Source: Paludibacter sp. (GTDB lineage Bacteria > Bacteroidota > Bacteroidia > Bacteroidales > Paludibacteraceae). Taken from it: a stretch of DNA of 37,370 nt. Position 1 is the first letter of the stretch. Each line of letters opens with the position of its first letter. Where the stretch lies: contig JADGPS010000029.1 in the NCBI GenBank assembly GCA_017882285.1, positions 1 to 37,370 of the forward strand, given 5' to 3'. The notes beneath the pieces were generated by a model that saw only the letters and a list, made by a program, of their open reading frames with translations, was not told the origin of the DNA and made no database searches. A program made the translations under genes and the position numbers. Below are positions 32,166 through 37,370 of the stretch, piece after piece.

Positions 32166-34592
32166 ATGAAAAAATCAGTCAGTATATTATTAGTTCTCTT
32201 TTTCTGTTCGGCACTTTATACTCAAGATAGCATCCGTGTTTCGTTAGCAGAATGGACTTTTGATAATTGGTATGGTGGAGGAGTTTTACCCGCAGGACTA
32301 TCAACGAGTAAACCTTTATTTGCCGATAGAGGAACATTGATGGCTACTGCAAAAATTGGTACTGAGCAAATGTTTACCGGAGGATCGGTAACTCGTGTGT
32401 GGGATGTGCCAACATCAGGCGGGTATGTGCGTTGTTCAAAAAACTGGGCTGCAGGTTCCACAGAACTCTATTTTATGATGTCAGGAATCAGTACGATAGG
32501 TTCTTCAACTATTAGTTTAACTTCCAGTCATGCTACCAGTAGTTCCAGTCAGCCCTATTCGTTGAAGGTACAATACAGACTAAGTTCTACGGGAATATGG
32601 AAAGATTTATTCGGACCCTTTTCGGTATCCGATGTTACAGAATCGGGAATAAGCAGAAAACAGGTGAATAACGTAAAACTACCAAATGAATGTAATAATG
32701 TTTCGTATATTGATATTCGTTGGTTATGTACTACTTTCCCTTCATCTTCATCTACACAATTTCGATTGGATAATATATATCTGTCGGCTAATGCAATAAA
32801 TCCTGATCCAAATGCTGATAAAACACCCCTTACTGTTGCACAGACATTAAATGAAACTGATTGGGCTGTACCCAGTTGGACATTGTTTTTGACAGCAAGA
32901 AAAACAGCAACTGATGCCCCGATAACAACAAATTTAATGGCATTATCAACTGTAATGAATGCAATGTTGTCAAAAGAAATGCCCTATTGTATTAATGTTT
33001 CTTTTAATGGTGACCCGACAACAAATATGGGTTTTGCCTGGTACACAAATTCAGGCATAACGGGGGGACAAGTGCAAATTGTAGCGAAAGAAAATGCCAC
33101 ACTAAATGATTTTGCAACTCCATTAATAACAGTAGATGCTACAACCACTAATTTGTCTAATGTAAATTATATAGTGGCGGCAAATGATCCTACTTTTACG
33201 GCTGACCTACCGGTAAACACTAAACGTAGTTATGTATCGAATAAAAAGTTGGCGACGGGATTAGCTCCAAATACAACTTATTCATATCGTATAGGGAAAG
33301 CAGGCGCCTGGAGTTCCATTCGCAGTTTCCGAACGGCAAAAAACTCAAAGGATGAATTTTCTTTTATCTATATTACAGATACACAAGCTAACTCAAACGA
33401 CAATTTTGATTGTTCCGCTAATGCTTTAACAGAGGCATATGCTAATGCTGTCAACCCGTTATTTGTACTAATGACCGGTGATTTAGCAGAATCACAAGGT
33501 TCTTCAAACAGTGAATGGGAATACGAACAATTTTTTGAACGCATGCAAAATGTCTGGAGCAAAATCCCTGTTTGTGCAACAATTGGTAACCACGATGCCA
33601 GTTCAAGTAATAATTTTTATAATCACTTCAATAATAATATATCGTACAACCAAACTGCTACCGTCAAATCAACCATGGATGGAACTGTTTATTCATTTGT
33701 AGCAGGAGATGCATTATTCATGGTTGTAAATCATGAAGATGTAAGTAAAACAGGTTATTTGGCATCGTTGGGAAACTGGATGACAGAACAGGTAAATGCG
33801 AATCTAAATGTTCACTGGCGTATTGTTTGTGTACATTCAGGATTGTTTTCGGGAGGTAGCCATCAAACCGATGCGTCTAATTTAACACTACGAAATGCTT
33901 TATTGCCTTACTACAAAAGTTTGAAAATAGACCTGGCATTACACGGACACGACCATGTTTATAATGCAATTGGTACTGTTGATAATCTCACAAAAACAGT
34001 TGTATCAGGAGCTATACAAAAAGTAGGATCTGCTCCGGTGGTAGTTCAATCGAATATGAATGGAAAAACAGGTGGAACTTTTGATGTAACTAATGGAACT
34101 TTCTATTTTAGTAACAATTCGGCATCACGAAAGAAATATGCCCCTACATCACAATCATCTATGAATTCTGATGCATCTATAACGGGAGTAACAAATTATT
34201 GGAATTTATTTACCGGTCGATTCGGACAAACGGGTGAGCCTACATTCAGCAATATTCGTGTAGCTACCGATACAATATTTATTTCGACTTATGCTATAAA
34301 TACGAATGGAAATACCTACTTATTTGACCAAATAAAAGTAACAAAGGAACTTTCCACCGGAGTTAATCAAGGATTAAAAGAACAAGTACGAATAGTAGTA
34401 GATAGTGACAAAAATCAGATCAAAGTATTCGGAGTAGAAGCACATCGCATTGACTTGTACAATATTAAAGGTCAATTGGTTGCCATAAAGAAAAACTCAA
34501 ATTATTTATCAACAAATTCATTGAATAATGGAGTTTATTTAGTTCGCGTTTATGATCATGAGAGTGTTTATAATAAAAAAATACGCATATAA
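32166..34592 (+). CDS. T9SS-exported purple-acid-phosphatase-like metallophosphoesterase
   Basis: An 808-residue secreted enzyme with signal peptide 1-20. Domains: a beta-rich N-terminal module (about 25-210, WTFDNWYGGG), a purple-acid-phosphatase N-terminal/FN3-like sandwich (about 275-392, TGLAPNTTYSYRIG), the calcineurin-like catalytic domain (about 397-660; IYITDTQAN, TGDLAES, TIGNHDAS, CVHSGLF, LHGHDHVYN) and a C-terminal T9SS tail (about 735-808; IDLYNIKGQLVA, LNNGVYLVRVY). It should sit on the cell surface or in the medium. The gap to GH92 is 79 bases and to the next gene 16 bases, so it belongs to the same operon. Confidence 0.9.
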   Translation: MKKSVSILLVLFFCSALYTQDSIRVSLAEWTFDNWYGGGVLPAGLSTSKPLFADRGTLMATAKIGTEQMFTGGSVTRVWDVPTSGGYVRCSKNWAAGSTELYFMMSGISTIGSSTISLTSSHATSSSSQPYSLKVQYRLSSTGIWKDLFGPFSVSDVTESGISRKQVNNVKLPNECNNVSYIDIRWLCTTFPSSSSTQFRLDNIYLSANAINPDPNADKTPLTVAQTLNETDWAVPSWTLFLTARKTATDAPITTNLMALSTVMNAMLSKEMPYCINVSFNGDPTTNMGFAWYTNSGITGGQVQIVAKENATLNDFATPLITVDATTTNLSNVNYIVAANDPTFTADLPVNTKRSYVSNKKLATGLAPNTTYSYRIGKAGAWSSIRSFRTAKNSKDEFSFIYITDTQANSNDNFDCSANALTEAYANAVNPLFVLMTGDLAESQGSSNSEWEYEQFFERMQNVWSKIPVCATIGNHDASSSNNFYNHFNNNISYNQTATVKSTMDGTVYSFVAGDALFMVVNHEDVSKTGYLASLGNWMTEQVNANLNVHWRIVCVHSGLFSGGSHQTDASNLTLRNALLPYYKSLKIDLALHGHDHVYNAIGTVDNLTKTVVSGAIQKVGSAPVVVQSNMNGKTGGTFDVTNGTFYFSNNSASRKKYAPTSQSSMNSDASITGVTNYWNLFTGRFGQTGEPTFSNIRVATDTIFISTYAINTNGNTYLFDQIKVTKELSTGVNQGLKEQVRIVVDSDKNQIKVFGVEAHRIDLYNIKGQLVAIKKNSNYLSTNSLNNGVYLVRVYDHESVYNKKIRI

Positions 34593-34608
34593 TTCCTTAG
34601 GTTAAATT

Positions 34609-36525
34609 ATGAATTCGAGAATTATAATTTTTTTAGTTGTAAGTTTTATTAATACAATAGCTTTTGGTAGTACTAAACACGGTGCAACTTCGTCTCATAC
34701 TACCATAAATGGGAAAATTCTGTGTGGTTACCAGGGATGGTTTGCAACTCCAACTGATGGCGCAAGCCAAAGCTTGAAGCATTATTCTATAAATACACCA
34801 CGATTTGGGCAGGCGTTTGAACCTGGTGCTTGCAGTATTGATATGTGGGCAGATATGCGCGAATACGAACCGGGTGAAAAATTCACTACTGCTTTTACAA
34901 ACCCTGATGGAACAAAAGCAACCGTTTTTTCTTCGTATAAACAAAAAACCTCTATCTTGCATTTTCGTTGGATGGAAGAATATTGTATTGATGGTGTTAT
35001 TTTACAGCGTTTTGTGACGAATATTCGCAGTAGCGGTTCGTTACGTAATTTTAACGATACGGTCATGCTACACACTTTGAAAGCTGCAAAAGCTTACAAC
35101 AAGGCTGTATGCATCATGTATGACATGAGCAGTATGAAAAGTTTGGATACTACAAATGTAAAAAATGATTGGAAAAGACTGGTTGATACTTATAAAATTA
35201 CAAGCGGTGGCGATGATCAACCCTATCTTTACCATAAAGGGAAACCTTTGATTTGCTTGTGGGGAGTAGGATTTAACGATGGTCGACATGATACAATAAC
35301 TTCTCCTTCATCAGCTTATTCGATGGATGCTATCCGCAGGTTGGTCAGATTCTTTAAAAATGATCCTGACTATGGCGGTTGTACTGTATTGCTTGGCGTA
35401 AATTATACCTGGCGAACTAAAACCAACAAACCATTTATCGATGATTTTTTGAACGATATTATAAAAATGTCTGATATGATAAATCCCTGGTTGGTAGGAC
35501 GGTTAAATTCAGTAAGTGACATGAGCTCTTTTGCTTATCAAATACAAGGAGATATGCTTTGGTGCGACAATAATGGCATAGAATATATGCCTTGCGCATT
35601 TCCGGGGTTTTCGTGGTTAAATATGGCATTTCGCGATTCATCCAAGAGTACAAATATTATATCGCGCGATAAAGGTAATTTTATCTGGCGGCAATTTGAA
35701 ACTGCAATAACCAAAGGTGTCAAACAAATTTATGCTACTATGTTCGATGAAATTGACGAAGGCACTGCATTGTTTAAAGTAACAAATACACCTCCAAATA
35801 ATATTAACGGAAACAATGAACCTAACATTACTCTTGTGGGTGATTATCCGGCAAGTGTATTTCAAACATTAGATGGCTTATCGTCCGATTATTACTTGTG
35901 GTTAGTGGGAGAAGCGACGCATATGTTGCGTAAGGAATATTCTATCACACAAAGTATTCCTATTCGATCCGATAGGTTTTTGCTGGGTGGGGCTACATTG
36001 GTTAGTGAACCTCTCCCCGAAGGGAAATATAAAATATCGTATACCGGAACTTTTGAAGGTAAATTGTTTTGCAGTAACCCGTATGTAGTTGCTTACGGTG
36101 CACCTACTTATGGGAAATTAATTGACAGTCGCTATTATGGTACGGAATTAACCTCAGATGGTGTAATAATTGAAGGGACGCCGGGACAGATAGTAACAGT
36201 AATTCGTACTGATGCCGACCAGAAAGCAATGGGAGCTGGTTCTATAGTTTTGCAAGCTTCAACGGGAATAAAAGAAGTAAAAGACAACCCAATCGTTGTT
36301 TATTACGATAAAATGCAACACCTGTTAGTTCTTAAATCGCACTCAGAATCAGTGCAATCGGGAACAATTTCGATATTCAGTACCACTGGAAGCGAAGTGC
36401 TTAGACAACAAATAAAACTGGATGACACGGTTATTCATATCCCATTAAATTTGCAAAAAGGACTATATGTGATACAATTTTATTATAAAAATCGGAATTT
36501 TAATCAAAAGTTACTCGTAAATTAA
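34609..36525 (+). CDS. T9SS-exported GH71/GH99-like glycoside hydrolase
   Basis: A 638-residue paralogue of the enzyme at 22572: the shared segments include GYQGWFATPTDG (40-51), EPGACSIDMWADMREY (71-86), LHFRWMEEYCIDGVILQRF (117-135), YDMSSM (171-176), LWGVGFND (217-224), FPGFSWLNM (331-339) and MFDEIDEGTA (378-387). It has two extra C-terminal modules that the other lacks: a beta-domain (about 450-560, LLGGATLVSEPLPEGKYKI) and a T9SS sorting tail (about 565-638; SIFSTTGSEVLRQ, LQKGLYVIQFYY). Signal peptide about 1-20. It should act at the surface, with the shorter paralogue inside. Sixteen bases separate it from the phosphoesterase gene. Confidence 0.87.
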   Translation: MNSRIIIFLVVSFINTIAFGSTKHGATSSHTTINGKILCGYQGWFATPTDGASQSLKHYSINTPRFGQAFEPGACSIDMWADMREYEPGEKFTTAFTNPDGTKATVFSSYKQKTSILHFRWMEEYCIDGVILQRFVTNIRSSGSLRNFNDTVMLHTLKAAKAYNKAVCIMYDMSSMKSLDTTNVKNDWKRLVDTYKITSGGDDQPYLYHKGKPLICLWGVGFNDGRHDTITSPSSAYSMDAIRRLVRFFKNDPDYGGCTVLLGVNYTWRTKTNKPFIDDFLNDIIKMSDMINPWLVGRLNSVSDMSSFAYQIQGDMLWCDNNGIEYMPCAFPGFSWLNMAFRDSSKSTNIISRDKGNFIWRQFETAITKGVKQIYATMFDEIDEGTALFKVTNTPPNNINGNNEPNITLVGDYPASVFQTLDGLSSDYYLWLVGEATHMLRKEYSITQSIPIRSDRFLLGGATLVSEPLPEGKYKISYTGTFEGKLFCSNPYVVAYGAPTYGKLIDSRYYGTELTSDGVIIEGTPGQIVTVIRTDADQKAMGAGSIVLQASTGIKEVKDNPIVVYYDKMQHLLVLKSHSESVQSGTISIFSTTGSEVLRQQIKLDDTVIHIPLNLQKGLYVIQFYYKNRNFNQKLLVN

Positions 36526-36558
36526 TTTAGTTTTAAGTTTAAATTAATCAGTCAATAC

Positions 36559-36566
36559 TATATTTG
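36559..36566 (+). promoter_or_regulatory. Internal -7 box TATATTTG
   Basis: An exact TAnnTTTG match 28 bases upstream of the next start codon, in the 69-base gap after the GH99-like gene. AT-rich context makes it only suggestive of an internal promoter. Confidence 0.4.
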
Positions 36567-36594
36567 TAACAGAAATTAAAAATAATTATTTATT

Positions 36595-37370
36595 ATGAGA
36601 AAAACAATTTCAATCCTTACTCTATTTTTAGCACTATTTATATCAATATCATTAGAGGCTCAAAATAGGATTCGTTTTGTGGTATTCCCCGATTCTCAAA
36701 ACGCTGCGAACTTATTCCCAGAAGTATTTACTTCCCAATTCGACTGGGTGGCTACAAATGCATCTCAATTCAATTTCGTACTACACGTGGGCGATGTAGT
36801 AGAAAGTAGCAGCAATACTGATCAATGGGCTTTAGCCAAAACTAACTTTGATAAGCTTACTGCCAAATCATTGCCTTTTGCTTTTTGCATGGGCAACCAT
36901 GACATAGGAATCAGTCTTAATACTGCCACTAATGCTACCTGTGATAACCGTGTTTCAACAGCATGTAATACGGCTTTTCCGGCTTCTTCGTTTGCGGGTT
37001 TGGTAGGAACTTACGAAACCGGTAAGATAGATAATAGTTACCACGTATTTCATGCCGGAGGAAAAGATATCCTGGTAATGTGTATAGAGCTTTGCCCAAA
37101 CGATTTAATTGTTGCATGGGCAAACAATATAATTGAAAATAATCCGGAAAAATTAGTTATCATTCTGGAACATAATTATATGACGTATGGAAGTGTAGCT
37201 GAAGAGTGTACGCAAGATGCTATTATGAGTACGATTAACTGGCGGAGTTTTGCTCCGGCTCCTTACGATAACTTAGCAAATGACCCCAATCATCCTGAAT
37301 CGGTTATCAATACCGGCGAAATGTTGTGGAACAAATTAGTACGAAAACATAAAAATATTTTTGCCACTTT
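36595..37370 (+). CDS. Metallophosphoesterase, cut by window end
   Basis: The 5' part (258 codons) of a third secreted calcineurin-like phosphoesterase. Signal peptide about 1-23 (SILTLFLALFISISLEAQ). Motifs seen: VVFPDSQN (29-36), a D-x-Q variant of the first metal motif as in the enzyme at 32166, HVGDVVE (64-70), MGNHDIG (99-105) and ILEHNYM with the third-position histidine. The C-terminal GHxH motif and any sorting tail lie beyond the window. It follows the GH99-like gene by 69 bases on the same strand. Confidence 0.85.
   Translation, partial: MRKTISILTLFLALFISISLEAQNRIRFVVFPDSQNAANLFPEVFTSQFDWVATNASQFNFVLHVGDVVESSSNTDQWALAKTNFDKLTAKSLPFAFCMGNHDIGISLNTATNATCDNRVSTACNTAFPASSFAGLVGTYETGKIDNSYHVFHAGGKDILVMCIELCPNDLIVAWANNIIENNPEKLVIILEHNYMTYGSVAEECTQDAIMSTINWRSFAPAPYDNLANDPNHPESVINTGEMLWNKLVRKHKNIFAT

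Noticed and set aside
1-37370. CRISPR array, insertion sequence or prophage
   Set aside because: No regularly spaced repeats, transposase, integrase or phage structural gene was seen in either strand.

Overview
The window is AT-rich and reads as a chromosomal segment of a member of the Bacteroidetes, most likely order Bacteroidales. Pointers: a DUF3256-type lipid-anchored/secreted protein fused end-to-end with a large TamB-like gene, a zinc-free type B ribosomal protein L31, type IX secretion (T9SS) C-terminal sorting domains on three secreted proteins, GH92 and GH99-like enzymes, and repeated promoter -7 boxes of the Bacteroidetes form TAnnTTTG. No database search was possible; family names come from motif recognition.

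Region 1 (about 1-8,650) looks like a defence island. Two compact minus-strand operons lie there. The downstream one (5400 to 344) encodes a PLD-nuclease/SF2-helicase fusion, a 70-residue protein, a Rad50/DndD-like ATPase with a CxxC hinge, and a 164-residue protein, with an ATGA overlap and gaps of 1-5 bases. The upstream one (8248 to 5803) encodes an HNH endonuclease, a SAM methyltransferase-HIT fusion and two small proteins, with a 13-base overlap and 1-base gaps. A small plus-strand gene and zinc-ribbon mini-genes sit between and beside them. The outer edge carries a large imperfect inverted repeat and a tandem palindrome. I do not recognise either operon as a named system; these are the best candidates for something undescribed.

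Region 2 (8,800-22,310) is mostly housekeeping: a conserved hypothetical protein, a lone exosortase-family protease, tsaD (tRNA t6A), divergent from a TamB-like giant and DUF3256 gene, then rpmE2, an EamA transporter, truA, a long-chain acyl-CoA ligase, purU and tRNA-Asp(GTC). Several clear promoters and intrinsic terminators delimit these units.

Region 3 (22,570-37,370) is a glycan-degradation-like locus without SusC/SusD in view: two GH99/GH71-like enzymes, a GH92 alpha-mannosidase lipoprotein, three different secreted metallophosphoesterases (the last cut by the window end), a T9SS-exported surface protein and an 876-residue one-piece regulator that appears to join a periplasmic lectin/Kelch sensor through one membrane helix to a SARP-like DNA-binding and TPR output. 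Together they suggest uptake of, or attack on, a phosphorylated alpha-mannan-type or related alpha-glycan, sensed directly by the regulator; that substrate is an inference.
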